DNA from: Entoloma clypeatum
Taxonomy: Eukaryota; Basidiomycota; Agaricomycetes; Agaricales; Entolomataceae
Direction: 5' to 3'
DNA: 64,000 nucleotides
Assembly (NCBI GenBank): GCA_963565915.1
Contig: OY751489.1
Location: 3,720,001-3,784,000 of the forward strand
Position numbers and translations under genes: made by a program. The stretch's first letter is position 1. Each line of letters begins with the position of its first letter. The notes beneath the pieces are model-generated. The model worked only from the letters and a program-made list of their open reading frames with translations. It was not told the DNA's origin and ran no database searches. Of this stretch, positions 24,001-33,407 are shown piece after piece.

Positions 24001-26227
24001 TCAATGCTACGGGTTCGACAGGGGCTACCGGTTCTGGTGGTAGCAGGAAGTCACACGCCAAGAAAGATAAGCGGTGGAGGAAAGCAGCGCGGAGCGGTAC
24101 CAGTTCTCCAGAGGGTAGAGGGAATTCAATGGTGGTCCCTGTCGGAAGGAAATGCAGATGTATTCCTTTCTCCTGAAAGCTACCGACAGATAGTAGGTTG
24201 ATCGGAACATCCGGTGCATGAAGACAGTCCGATAGGGCAATCGTATACTCCTTACCACCGAGCATAGCACGGAAGCGCACTTCGCCACGTGCCAACGTGT
24301 TCAGCACTCCACAATTTGCCGTACCCACCGGTGTAGCCTGGTCCGGATGATAAGTCCAGAAGTATCTTCGGTCACGGAAGATGTGCGACGAGGCTGCCGA
24401 GTCGAGTGCAGAGTTATACCTATTCGTGATCGTTAGGAAAGCGATCGGTCCCAACGTCCGTTCAAGCTCGAGGAACGGGGCAGCCACGTACGCCTTGGAG
24501 GGAGGTATGACGAAAGGTTCACGCGTAGGATAATAGAAAAGAACGTCTGATTTGGGCGATGCTGGTACAGGGTCTACGGTGTCACTGGGAAATGTGGTAG
24601 GTGTATCACTCGGCAGGGGTTGCGCGTCGGGTGAGGGGGAAATAGGTAAGTCAACGTCCAAAGCTACATTCGCGTGCTCTCGTCTACGGCCCATACTGAG
24701 TCCCTTCACATTGTTCGGGTTGCCTCCATTCGGCGCAACGCAGTGTTCGTGTAAATGACCCACCGCGCCGCAAGTCGAGCACGTCATGTTGCGGGTCCGA
24801 GGAACTGTGTCGGAGGTAGAGGTAGGGGGCATGGAAGTCGTCGAGGTGGGCACAGGGGTAGGAACTGTCGGGGCAGGGCGGGTGGAACGTCGTTGTGGTT
24901 GGGGGTCCGGGTGTAGGTGGCGATTGCGTACATCGATGGTGAGTACCTTCGTAATCAGGAACTCGATGTGATAGTATAACGGCGGGCACATATCGAAACC
25001 ATCGTAGGCCAGTTTGCGGACTTCTCGGTAAGATTCATCTTGTGGTAAATTGTCCACAAAATGGCGGGTAAGATCAAAATCTGTGAAATCCCATGGCGTT
25101 CCCTGAAGTCGTTGAAGAGCCGTTCGCCACGCCTCGACGAACCGGATGACGGAATCATGGCCGTTGCCACATCGGAAGCGTACAATTTTGTCCTTGATGA
25201 CACCCGCGCCTGCCGCATCACCACCCCCATATCCACGCGAAAGCGCAGCAAAGACATCTCGGGCGGTGGACGTAACGTTACCATGCATGTCCCGTCGTGG
25301 AGGTACCATCGATGCCGGACCTTGGCCTAGTTTGCCTACGAGGATATGTCGCACGATCCCATCTGTGCGCCACCAGTCCTTGTATGCGCTCATCTCGGCC
25401 GGAGTCAACTGATTATGGTATGTAGGTGGGTAGGTCGGCTCGGAAAGAGGCTCGGATAGGGTGTTGTTGGTTGAGATATGCGGGTAGAGGCCTAAATTGT
25501 CCACCATGTCGATCATCGCTGCGTACCACCGAGGCCAATCACCAGCGGTTGAAAGGAGTGGAATGCGTGATAAGTCAGGTAGCGTAATCTTAAAAGCGGA
25601 AGAGTGGGAATTCGTAGGTAAGGGATGATTCATAGGTAACGGTGGTTGATGCAGAGTTTGTGGTTGAAACGGGGATCGCAATGGAGAAGGGTGCGCCGGT
25701 TGGTGTGTGTGATGGGGTATCTGAGAGGCAGAGGGAGGAATACGAGGTGACGCACGATGGGAAGGAGGAGAAGCGATCTGGGGATTGTGGTTTGTAGGTA
25801 TATGCGCGGGAAAAACAGTCGACTGGACCTGGGGAACATGAGGAGGCAATTTGGACGTGGTTGCGCGTGGGAAGGGAGAGTTTCTCGGAAGAGGACGAGA
25901 GGGAGAGTTTGGGTGTTTATACGTAGTAGGTTCAAATATCGTAGGGGACTCGTCACTCGACACTCGCGCTTTACCCTTGTACGATGACGGTATTGGGGGC
26001 GCTCGTGGGGAGTTTTGAGGTATATGTAAGGGACGAAGGTGGGGTGGAATGTCATAAAAAGGATGTGGATGTGTAGCTGAAAATTTCAACGGTCCGCTGG
26101 TGGTCGCAAAGGTGGTCGGTGCAGGTCTGGTCGGTTCCGGAGAGACAAAAACCATGTCGCTGCTCGACGGAGGAATTGGCGCAGAGGCCGGGCGAGACCA
26201 TCGAGGCCATGCAGCGTCGAAGGCCAT
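21029..26227 (-). CDS. Copia-1 Gag-Pol polyprotein, intact
   Basis: Single ORF of 1732 codons from the ATG at 26227 (MAFDAAWPRWSRP). The open frame extends 28 codons upstream but only to a GTG just after a stop. Order is copia-type: Pro-rich Gag, zinc knuckle CSTCGAVGHLHEHC (about residue 480), aspartic protease LDSAASSHIF (about 602; DSAA instead of DSGA), integrase HHCC (HRRLGHAS, about 760) and DDE core (LHMDICGPFP, VRCDGALEF, NGTAERF), reverse transcriptase (GVRWCYAYKYNPDG, YDCKTAFLNAPL, HVDDGL at about 1395 in place of YVDD), and RNase H (DADWASD at about 1582, LSSTEAEYLSL, RTKHIDVRHHFLR). Every domain is present without stops or shifts. Confidence 0.95.
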   Translation of the reverse strand: MAFDAAWPRWSRPASAPIPPSSSDMVFVSPEPTRPAPTTFATTSGPLKFSATHPHPFYDIPPHLRPLHIPQNSPRAPPIPSSYKGKARVSSDESPTIFEPTTYKHPNSPSRPLPRNSPFPRATTSKLPPHVPQVQSTVFPAHIPTNHNPQIASPPSHRASPRIPPSASQIPHHTHQPAHPSPLRSPFQPQTLHQPPLPMNHPLPTNSHSSAFKITLPDLSRIPLLSTAGDWPRWYAAMIDMVDNLGLYPHISTNNTLSEPLSEPTYPPTYHNQLTPAEMSAYKDWWRTDGIVRHILVGKLGQGPASMVPPRRDMHGNVTSTARDVFAALSRGYGGGDAAGAGVIKDKIVRFRCGNGHDSVIRFVEAWRTALQRLQGTPWDFTDFDLTRHFVDNLPQDESYREVRKLAYDGFDMCPPLYYHIEFLITKVLTIDVRNRHLHPDPQPQRRSTRPAPTVPTPVPTSTTSMPPTSTSDTVPRTRNMTCSTCGAVGHLHEHCVAPNGGNPNNVKGLSMGRRREHANVALDVDLPISPSPDAQPLPSDTPTTFPSDTVDPVPASPKSDVLFYYPTREPFVIPPSKAYVAAPFLELERTLGPIAFLTITNRYNSALDSAASSHIFRDRRYFWTYHPDQATPVGTANCGVLNTLARGEVRFRAMLGGKEYTIALSDCLHAPDVPINLLSVGSFQEKGIHLHFLPTGTTIEFPLPSGELVPLRAAFLHRLSFLACDFLLPPEPVAPVEPVALMAPSGHIPNTITFVPVAETFHLWHRRLGHASAETTRNILMKDIVKGVTFKGPGGREHCVSCIVGKCPQQPFASHHRRAEHPGELLHMDICGPFPTQSPAGNTYFVSILDSYTHFGFTYPLSKKSQAYEKYLLVESEVERQTGSLVKSVRCDGALEFIKGMLGNHFSSKGISVQQTVPYAHSQNGTAERFIRTLTDGAQTLLADSGLSDTFFMDAVTTTQYLRNRLPSKALPPDVTPYELYKRAKPDLSHLRAWGCRCWAFIPPEKRTPGSPRRFEAIFLGYEENRIGWRIRATGDGSYHFARDVIFDENDRGMLRRSPLVRNPAPTLSIPPLPRPTRTRIAPPSIPETIQERNARRPPETRLVPGGDIPTHGGAALPIPVSPTDPLRTAHDEFLALLASASTSADTYDDTYALELSTIIEQQCYAAFPDPTRLPRKFDLTKPPDNSREASARPDSATWNSAMHREFDSLVEREVFEPAVLPPGRKAIGVRWCYAYKYNPDGTIIVGKEKARLVALGFLQGLEDYGKTYAPVARLSSLRIVLAFATNKGWFILTYDCKTAFLNAPLSHIIYCKNIPGFALPGMGPEHNCMLVKRAIYGLRQSSREFYLLLRSILEQIGFVPCEIDQAVFIARYSSPPHPSITMPTTGEDLTIIMPVHVDDGLVATNSMELYDWVLRRMNERIEVIDQGPASLYLGIRITRDLNERKLWLSQRPFIVDLLTAHNLMNAHTSPVPLRHPLHALPLAPPNALPDIPDDELKVNYQRLVGSLLYLAICTRPDISYAASALGQYNSNPTRAHMLAAKGVLRYLRGTLDFALEFNFDQQPVGPRDALILPTDCGFSDADWASDAVDRRSISGYAIFLFGSLVDYSASKQKTVALSSTEAEYLSLGGCFRAAMAIRSFLDGTKLPIPRPFPILCDNQSAIHLAESDAINNRTKHIDVRHHFLRNLVNSGAFETSWVSTVDMVADIFTKALPPALHEKHCKSLGLVRRS

Positions 26228-26332
26228 CGCGGGGAAGTTTAGGCGTTGATCGATCCAGTAAAAGGACCGAAGAGAGCGTGATTGATGAGTCGTTAGGCGT
26301 CCTCGAGGCACGATCTAGGGTCCCTAAAGGAA

Positions 26333-26342
26333 GCCCATAACC
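26333..26342 (-). other. Copia-1 primer-binding site
   Basis: Directly next to the 5' LTR the minus strand reads GGTTATGGGC. This is complementary to the anticodon-arm region of initiator tRNA-Met (GCCCATAACC), as in Drosophila copia, which primes from a half-tRNA, rather than to a tRNA 3' end. Motif seen; primer use inferred. Confidence 0.6.
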
Positions 26343-26612
26343 TGTAAGCGGGACCTAGAACACGTAAGGACCGTGTAAATCCTCAGAGGGTCCAAGAGAA
26401 CAACGACTCTATAATGCATACCTAGAACACGTAAGGACCGTGTAACTAGTGGTATATAAGTATACAGAGGAGTGGATGAAGACAACAATACACTTACATC
26501 CTCAGAGGGTCCAAGAGAACAACGACTGAGGATGTAAGGTATCGATTGTCGATATATATATGGAGGACGCGATCACGTGGGCAGAGCGATGATATATGAC
26601 GTATGTCCAACA
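26343..26612 (-). repeat. Copia-1 5' LTR
   Basis: 270 bp, identical to the left copy. It carries GTATATAAGTATAC, possibly the promoter TATA region, and the duplicated internal modules. Confidence 0.95.
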
Positions 26613-27620
26613 ATGGCGTTCTCAGGCTCTTCTTCGTCTGCATCCAAATCCGAATCGGCATCGGCAGCCGCTCCCATCTGCTGCGCTAACATTGTGAAGG
26701 ATTGGGCGGGCAGCATTCGGGTATCTCCTGGGCTGGTGTCATCTTCGCTCTCACTATCAGACTTGCTGCCTAGTTCCTGTGAATCCTCGGCCTCCCGCAC
26801 GATTTCTTCATCCTCAGCCCGGCTTCTTTCTGCGGATTCGGGTGTTGGATTGCCAAATGTACGTTTCAAGCGCTTCACTGCAAGACCCTGCAAGGCATGT
26901 TCACGACGTAACTCACTTTTAATGTAAGCGATGTCCGGCAACTTCTTGGTACCTAGACGGTTGCGCTTCTTTGTTTTGATGTCACCCATGCTCGAAAAAA
27001 GGTGCTCGACGGAAGCCGAATTGGGAACAAAGCTCAGTAGTTTTACGGCAAGCTTGACCAGGGGATTGTCGGGTGGGAGGGTCTGCCAGATCTTGACAGG
27101 ATCAGTTGAGCCATCCTATATGCGAGGTCAACATTCAGGATTTCTGGGAGTCTGGGACTCAGTAACACGTACTGAGTCTTTGAACGAGTCACGCAAGTCA
27201 TCAATTGGCCACATATCATTACTGTAAATCCCAATCCCGCAGTTGTAATCCATAATCTCCTGAATAAGTCCACCCGGTGGATCGTTGAGGCGAAAGACTC
27301 TGACGTAAAGTCGGCGGAGGATCCCGAGCAACATGGCGATTGACAATTTGGTGGGGTTAAAGAGTGTAGCCTTGACAAAAGGGTTTAAGAAGACACAGGC
27401 AATGAACAAATCTTGATCAGCCTTTTTCCATCGCTTCTCTATGCTGTCAATGATGGCGGTGACAGGATGATCATCGTCATCCTCAACGGCGTTCGGCGAG
27501 GATCTATCTTTAGTGCGTAAATCAATGTAAATACGGCGCAATTGGCCGAGTAACATGAGCACTTGATCGCAGCGAATGTTGCCCTGCTGAGCAACATTGA
27601 CCACAATTGCGAGTGGTTCA

Positions 27621-27935
27621 TGTTGAAGTTCCACCTGGGCGCTAGCCACAGGTGTACTGAGCAACATAGCTACAGTGGAAGTACTCTACGATACCGCTAT
27701 GGTCACTTACATGGTTTGGAGGGGGTAAGGCTAGTGAGAGCGGTTGAGGCTGGTGAGAGCGATGGAGCTGGTTAAGAGTCAAGAGACAACTTGTTGATAT
27801 TGACAGTTTCCTGGTCTTATATACCATACTACTGTTTGTACCAACCAAACAAGTATGTAATGAAGATATGTAAAGGTCATGTGATGTAATCTAATCTAAT
27901 CTAATCTAATCTACGTGATGGGAAAAGTTTCAACA
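27621..27935 (-). repeat. Copia-2 3' LTR
   Basis: 315 bp; contains five AATCT units near its right end where the other LTR has four. Confidence 0.93.
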
Positions 27936-27970
27936 CCCCCCCATATTTAGTACATACTTCTAAATACATC

Positions 27971-30900
27971 TTACTTTTTCCCACATATATATAGGTACTC
28001 TGTTTCGCCTAGTTTTTTTATCAATCCGAAGTACGGGATAAACTTGAAAAAGAGGATTTTTCCCAGATTCTTAGTTAAAAGGTCTGCAGGGTTGTTCACT
28101 CCTTCAATGAATTCAACCGTAATTTTCCCTTCGGAGACTTTTTCTCTGACGAAGTGGAATCGCACGTCAATGTGCTTGGATCGCTTCTCAGTTACAGGGT
28201 TGGATGCGATAAAGACGGAGCCGTTGTTATCTCCGTAGATCGGTACTGATCCGATCTGCATTCCAAGTTCGGCAAGCATGCTTCTCAGCCATGTTGCTGC
28301 GCGACTGCAGTCTGATAATGCCATATACTCTGCTTCTGTGGAAGAGAGGGCGATGGTCTTTTGCGCCGATGATACCCATGTTACTGCTCCAGACGCCAGT
28401 GATATGAAGAAGCCAGTGGTAGACCTCCTCATGTTTTCATCTGACGCTCAGTCGGAGTCTGTGAATGCATAGATTCCTTTCCCTGAGTCGCCATCATACA
28501 TGATTGTGTAATTTTTTGTCGCCTTCAGATACCTGCAAATATGCCTAGCCACTTCTAAATGGCGTTTGGTGGGATTTGCGGAAAACTGTGACATTTTAAT
28601 CACGGCAAAACAGATGTCTGGCCTTGTTCCAATCATCAGATATAGAAGTGATCCGATGACGGATTGGTACTTTGATTGAAGTTCTGCATTGGGTTCATCT
28701 TCGGACATCATGGGTTTGTAGCCCGTAGGAAGTGGGGTATGGGTGGCGTTAGATTCGCTCATCCCCATTCGTTTGAGTATTTTCTCAAGGTAAGGTACTT
28801 GATCGATGAAGATACGTTTCCTGCGTTGCCTTATTTGGATAGAGAGAAATTCTTTCGGTTCCCCATCAGGCACAAGGTGCCCTAGGTCCCTACATTCCCA
28901 TGTGGTCATGAAGGCCTTCTTTTTCTCTAGCGTATATTCCTGGTTTGTGCCGAGAAAAGCAGAGTCGTCGACATAGATGACGGCGATTACAATTTCCCCG
29001 TTGGTACTTTTGTGAATGAACACTCCTGCATCGGAGTGAAGCCGGACAAAGCCGAGCTTTTTCATGGAGGAATCAAGTTCCCTCCACCAGGCTAATGCGG
29101 CCTGCTTAAGTCCATATAGAGCTTTGAATAGTTGGTACACGAGGTGTTCTTTCCCTTTTACTATGTAGCCCTCAGGCTGTCGCATGTAAATGACTTCACG
29201 GAGCGTTCCATAGAGGAAGGCTGATGAGACGTCCAAAAGTGTCATGAACCACCCTTCAAGGGCTGTCAATGCCAGTATTAGTCGGACGGTTTCATATCTT
29301 ACGACTGGTGAGAAGATCTGATCAAAGTCGATCCCTTCTACCTGTGAAAAGCCTTTTGCGACAAGGCGTGCTTTCAGACGCCCGTCGGACTTTTCGTTAT
29401 AAACCCATTTGTTCCTTAGAGCTTTCCTCCCTGCAGGCAGGGGTACTAGCTCCGTGATCACCCCGCGGCGTTTGAGCATGTCTAGCTCTTTACGTTCAGC
29501 TGCATACCAGTCTTCTTTATTTGGAAGAGGGTATATGTCTTTATGGGACATTTCAACGATGCCAACTTGGACTGATATTGCCTCCATCAGGAGGTCATTC
29601 ATCCATGCCGTTTGACCGCCCAATCTCCGTCTTCGATCTAATTTTTCAAGATCAGACGCTGGAGTGTCTTCCCCATAGATGCTTCCTGGCATCTTCCGAA
29701 CTCGTCGTTCCCTAATCGGTCGATCTGGTACTTGCTCGGGTTCCGGAGTGGGTACTCGCGGTTTGTCATCAGGCTCACTGGCAGGCAGTTCGTTGTCTGA
29801 TTCAGGTTGATCCTGTTCAATGGGAACTGGGTCATGAGGTGTTTCGTTGTGACTATCGTCGTCATTGCTGCCGGGAATGAGATCCTCAAACTCATCAGCC
29901 GGCTCTGGGTCTTCCATTTCTGGGTGGTTTTCTGGCAACGGGTCAATGTGGCATCTAGGGTACTTGCTTTCATCAAAGATAGCTTTCCCGCCCATGAAAA
30001 TCGTGTTGGTCTTGGGATCCATGAAGCGGTATCCTTTGACCCCTGGTTTCGATCCGAGATAAATCATCAATCGGGATCTTGATTCCAGGGAGTTCCTACG
30101 TTTCTCCTTTGGGATATATACATATGCCTGACATCCAAATACTCTGACACTGGACATGTCGGGGATCTCATTGGTCACCCTGAAGTAAGGGGTTTTCCAT
30201 TCAAGACGCTGCATGGGGGTTCTGTTGTAGAGAAATGCTGCATGTTCCAGGCAGAATTCCCACCACATAGGTGGTAAGCATGCGTCGAAGCGTAATGCCT
30301 GAGATTTTTCCCACAGAGTTTGATTTATCCGTTCTGCTCTACCATTCTGCTGATGCTGATATGGGAGTGTGATGTCAATCAGAATTCCATGATCGGCAAG
30401 TACATCCTTGTATTCGTCAAATTCTCCACCTCCATCAACCCGCCATTTTTTAGGGGTGGCGGCGAATTGATTCTGAATCATCGCAAGGAATTGTTTCAGC
30501 GCCGTGATGGCGCCTGACTTTTTCCTAAGCAAGACGACCCAGACATGGGAAGAAAAATCATCCAAAAAGGTAAGGAAATATTTGTACTTATGGTATGATG
30601 CCGTGGATATCTGTTTCAAATCCGAATGGATTAAATCAAAGGGTTTAACAGCCCTTGTCATCGAGTTGGGATAAGATTGATTCGGCATTTTCCCTTTTAG
30701 GCACCCCGTGCAGCTTTCCTGTGATTTCTCACGTACTAACGTTCTGGGTACTCCTTTGGTACTGGTGGGAATCTTATTGAGCGCCTGGTCATTTGGGTGG
30801 CCAAGGCGTTTATGCCAGGTTTCAACAGTGATTTTGCTAGAGATCGCGTGGATTTGGTCATAGCGTATTTCAGTGTCTAACCAATAAATGGTTTGTCCGA

Positions 30901-32737
30901 GAATGTGAGGGGAGAACTGTATTTTGTTCTGTCCTTTGGAGATGTTAATTTCTCCACGCATTCCGTCTACTTTGTAACCGTAATTAAGGAAGACGCCTAG
31001 GGACAATAGGCGTGTGTCCATGTCTGGAATGTAGAATACAGGTCGGAGAAGATGGGTTTTTATTTCCCCATTTAGGGTATGCCGTACTGGAACGGCCCCA
31101 ACTCCGAGAATTTCCAGTTTCTTTCCCTTTGTGGCTGTTTGGACAAATCGCTTAGCCTTGAGAGGCCTGTAGTACGCAAAGTCCTTGAACTCATGGGTAA
31201 AGTGTAACGAGGCACCGGAGTCTAAGATCCATTGTGCGCGTTCTTTCTCCTTACAGTGTGTGCATGACGCAAAGTGCTCTGTATATTTTTTATATAGATC
31301 GCTGTCAATATGATCCATACATTCTGCACTAGTACTAGCTAATATTTTACACATCTGAAAGGAGGTGTTATTAGCTTTCCTTAATTGGTCAGATTTAGGA
31401 GAGGGAGATGACGAACCGTCAAGTTCAATCAGCCCATCTTCGAATTGTTCCGGCCCCATCCACTCGCTTTGATGGTCTATGTCCATCATCCTGAGGGAGT
31501 CATCCAAAGGTGGAGTGACTCGATGCTGCTTGGATGGTCTTTCATCTTCTTCTGGGATAATCGTATCCAGAATTCGAAGATTTGACCCTGAAGGACGAGC
31601 GCCAATGCTCCGCGCGAGTTTCCTGACGTGGTCATTCTTTTTCCACGCAGACGGCTTGCCCAAAGGAAGCCCGGTGTACTGGGATGGAGGCGGGTTCATT
31701 CGCTGAAGGAGCGACTGCATTCTTTGAGAGTCTGGCTGGGCGGTACTCGTCGTTTTCCTGTGGCCAGTGACAGTGGTGAAGGATGGTGCCTGAAGAGGGG
31801 GGAAGTGGATGGCGGGAGCAACAAACTCAACCGTTTCTTCCACATGGTCGGACGTGTTGTCCGCATTGTTAGCGCTTTTCTTCTGATTGCGCCAGCGTCC
31901 CTTTCCCTTCTTCTTTTCAGAAGCGGTACTATGGTCAGTCGAGTTAGGCTGCTCGTCAGCGTCGTTCTGCGAGGTACTCGGCTTTTGCTGCTTTTCTAAT
32001 TTGGGGTCCTGCCCCTTGCGCTTTGTCCCGGAGATTTTCCGGGCCTGCTCGTTGGACGCCCGAGTAGACCCTACAGCATACTTGCGCCGGTATTCAGAGA
32101 TGATGCTTTCGGCGACGGCTTTGTAGGTGAAATCGTCGGCGTCGTAGACCTGGAAAAGGGCGGTGGAGAGTGACGACCAGGCGTCGGGAATTGCATTGGC
32201 CAGGATCATTGCCTGCATTAGATCGGGGACGACAAAGCTTGAATCGGCGAGCCGGGCGAAGAGAGACCCCAGGCGTTCAATTTCAGGCACGGGGTCGCGT
32301 CCAGACAGCTTGTAGGTGGCGGCGGCCTTGAAGTCGCCGAAGATGACAGCCGGGGATACCTTGGAGTAGGCATCTTTTAGCGTTTTCCACACGCCAAGTG
32401 CCGAGGTGCTGTCTTTAATGTGTCGTCTGATCGCCTCAGAGACCTTCAGGCGTATTGCCCTGAGAGCTACGTCGTCGTCCCTGATCCAGGCTTTTTCTTC
32501 CTTGCGGAAGCCGGGCTGGTCGACTGTAGTAGCCAGCACAGGGGGAGCGGCAGCAGTGGCACCAGGGGTGGAGACCGTGGTGGTGAAGTCGGCGATGACA
32601 GGGCGGGTGATGTCGCCAGAGACAAGGCGCCAAACTCCTTGATGGAGGAGGTAGGACTTCATTTTTTCGGCCCAGCTTTGGTAGTCGATGCCGTCGAAGG
32701 GGGTGATGGTGTCAAGAGCAGAGCGAGAAGTAGACAT
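27971..32737 (-). pseudogene. Copia-2 Gag-Pol polyprotein with in-frame TGA in RNase H
   Basis: ATG at 32737 (MSTSRSALDTITPFDGIDYQ); the open frame continues upstream only to a TTG. Domains: UBN2/DUF4219-type Gag (DYQSWAEKMKSYLLHQG, WKTLKDAYSKVSP), protease WILDSGASLHF (about residue 500), integrase (WHKRLGHPNDQ about 640, LIHSDLKQIS, WRVDGGGEFDEY, NGRAERINQTLWEKS), reverse transcriptase (ALRNKWVYNEKSDGRLKARL, DVSSAFLYGTL, IYVDDSAFLG at about 1255), RNase H. Codon 1430 is TGA (28448-28450) between FTDSD and ASDENMRRSTTGFF, where copia elements have Trp, so TGG to TGA is likely. The remaining 158 codons, including LSSTEAEYMAL and RSKHIDVRFHFVR, stay open to 27971. A single substitution therefore cuts off most of RNase H. 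Confidence 0.9.
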
Positions 32738-33085
32738 TGTAGATGAATCTAAAAGGGTTCCCAATCAGTGATGTGTTATGAATATGATTCAAGAAAACAA
32801 TTAAATGATTCCTTATGACATATTCCCTTTAGGAATAGCGGTCACGGGAAAACCCTTTATATGTCAGAAACGTATGAGGTGCGATCAACGTTTCCACATG
32901 GAGTGTACTAGGTCAATCCCCTTAGGGACGTCTCATGACAGGTACTTGTCATAATGACGTTCCCAGGTTCATATGTGAAGAAGTAAGACTCAGAACCTAG
33001 ATCTTTCGATCGGTTCTTTGCCAACCAGGGTAGAGTGGGCAGGTACTCGCTGTTGCCAGCGTTTCCCAAGTTCCTCTGCTATCCG

Positions 33086-33097
33086 GGGCCCATAACC
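33086..33097 (-). other. Copia-2 primer-binding site
   Basis: The minus strand next to the 5' LTR reads GGTTATGGGCCC, a longer version of the Copia-1 site; complementary to the initiator tRNA-Met anticodon arm (GGGCCCATAACC). Suggests copia-style half-tRNA priming. Confidence 0.65.
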
Positions 33098-33407
33098 TGT
33101 TGAAGTTCCACCTGGGCGCTAGCCACAGGTGTACTGAGCAACATAGCTACAGTGGAAGTACTCTACGATACCGCTATGGTCACTTACATGGTTTGGAGGG
33201 GGTAAGGCTAGTGAGAGCGGTTGAGGCTGGTGAGAGCGATGGAGCTGGTTAAGAGTCAAGAGACAACTTGTTGATATTGACAGTTTCCTGGTCTTATATA
33301 CCGTACTACTGTTTGTACCAACCAAACAAGTATGTAATGAAGATATGTAAAGGTCACGTGATGTAATCTAATCTAATCTAATCTACGTGATGGGAAAAGT
33401 TTCAACA
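33098..33407 (-). repeat. Copia-2 5' LTR
   Basis: 310 bp; matches the left LTR except two CpG-site transitions and one repeat unit. Confidence 0.93.

Larger units (their letters stand above)
20702..26612 (-). mobile_element. Copia-1: complete Ty1/copia LTR retrotransposon (5.9 kb)
   Basis: Two 270-bp LTRs (20702-20971 and 26343-26612), starting TG and ending CA, that I read as identical. The target duplication ATGGC is perfect (20697-20701 and 26613-26617). Genes run on the minus strand, so the right LTR is the 5' LTR. A purine tract (GATGGGGGTG on the minus strand) abuts the 3' LTR at 20972. Inserted in an exon near the 3' end of the hAT transposase gene. Identical LTRs plus an uninterrupted 1732-codon ORF point to a very recent, possibly still competent insertion. 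Confidence 0.95.
27621..33407 (-). mobile_element. Copia-2: Ty1/copia LTR retrotransposon (5.8 kb), one nonsense mutation
   Basis: LTRs at 27621-27935 (315 bp) and 33098-33407 (310 bp), TG..CA ends, target duplication GTTCA at 27616-27620 and 33408-33412. The LTRs differ by two substitutions (27836 A versus 33303 G; 27880 T versus 33357 C) and one unit of a 5-bp AATCT repeat. Coding strand is minus. A seven-G purine tract on the minus strand abuts the 3' LTR (27936-27942). Inserted in the middle of the hAT transposase gene; older than Copia-1 by LTR divergence. Its Gag type differs from Copia-1, so it is a separate lineage. Confidence 0.94.

Noticed and set aside
27128..27667. Small gene starting MLLSTPVASAQVELQHEPL
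   Set aside because: The first residues come from the Copia-2 LTR fused by chance to an interrupted hAT transposase exon.
27880..27920. AATCT tandem repeat as a possible CRISPR or satellite array
   Set aside because: Only four or five 5-bp units inside the Copia-2 LTRs; a simple microsatellite.
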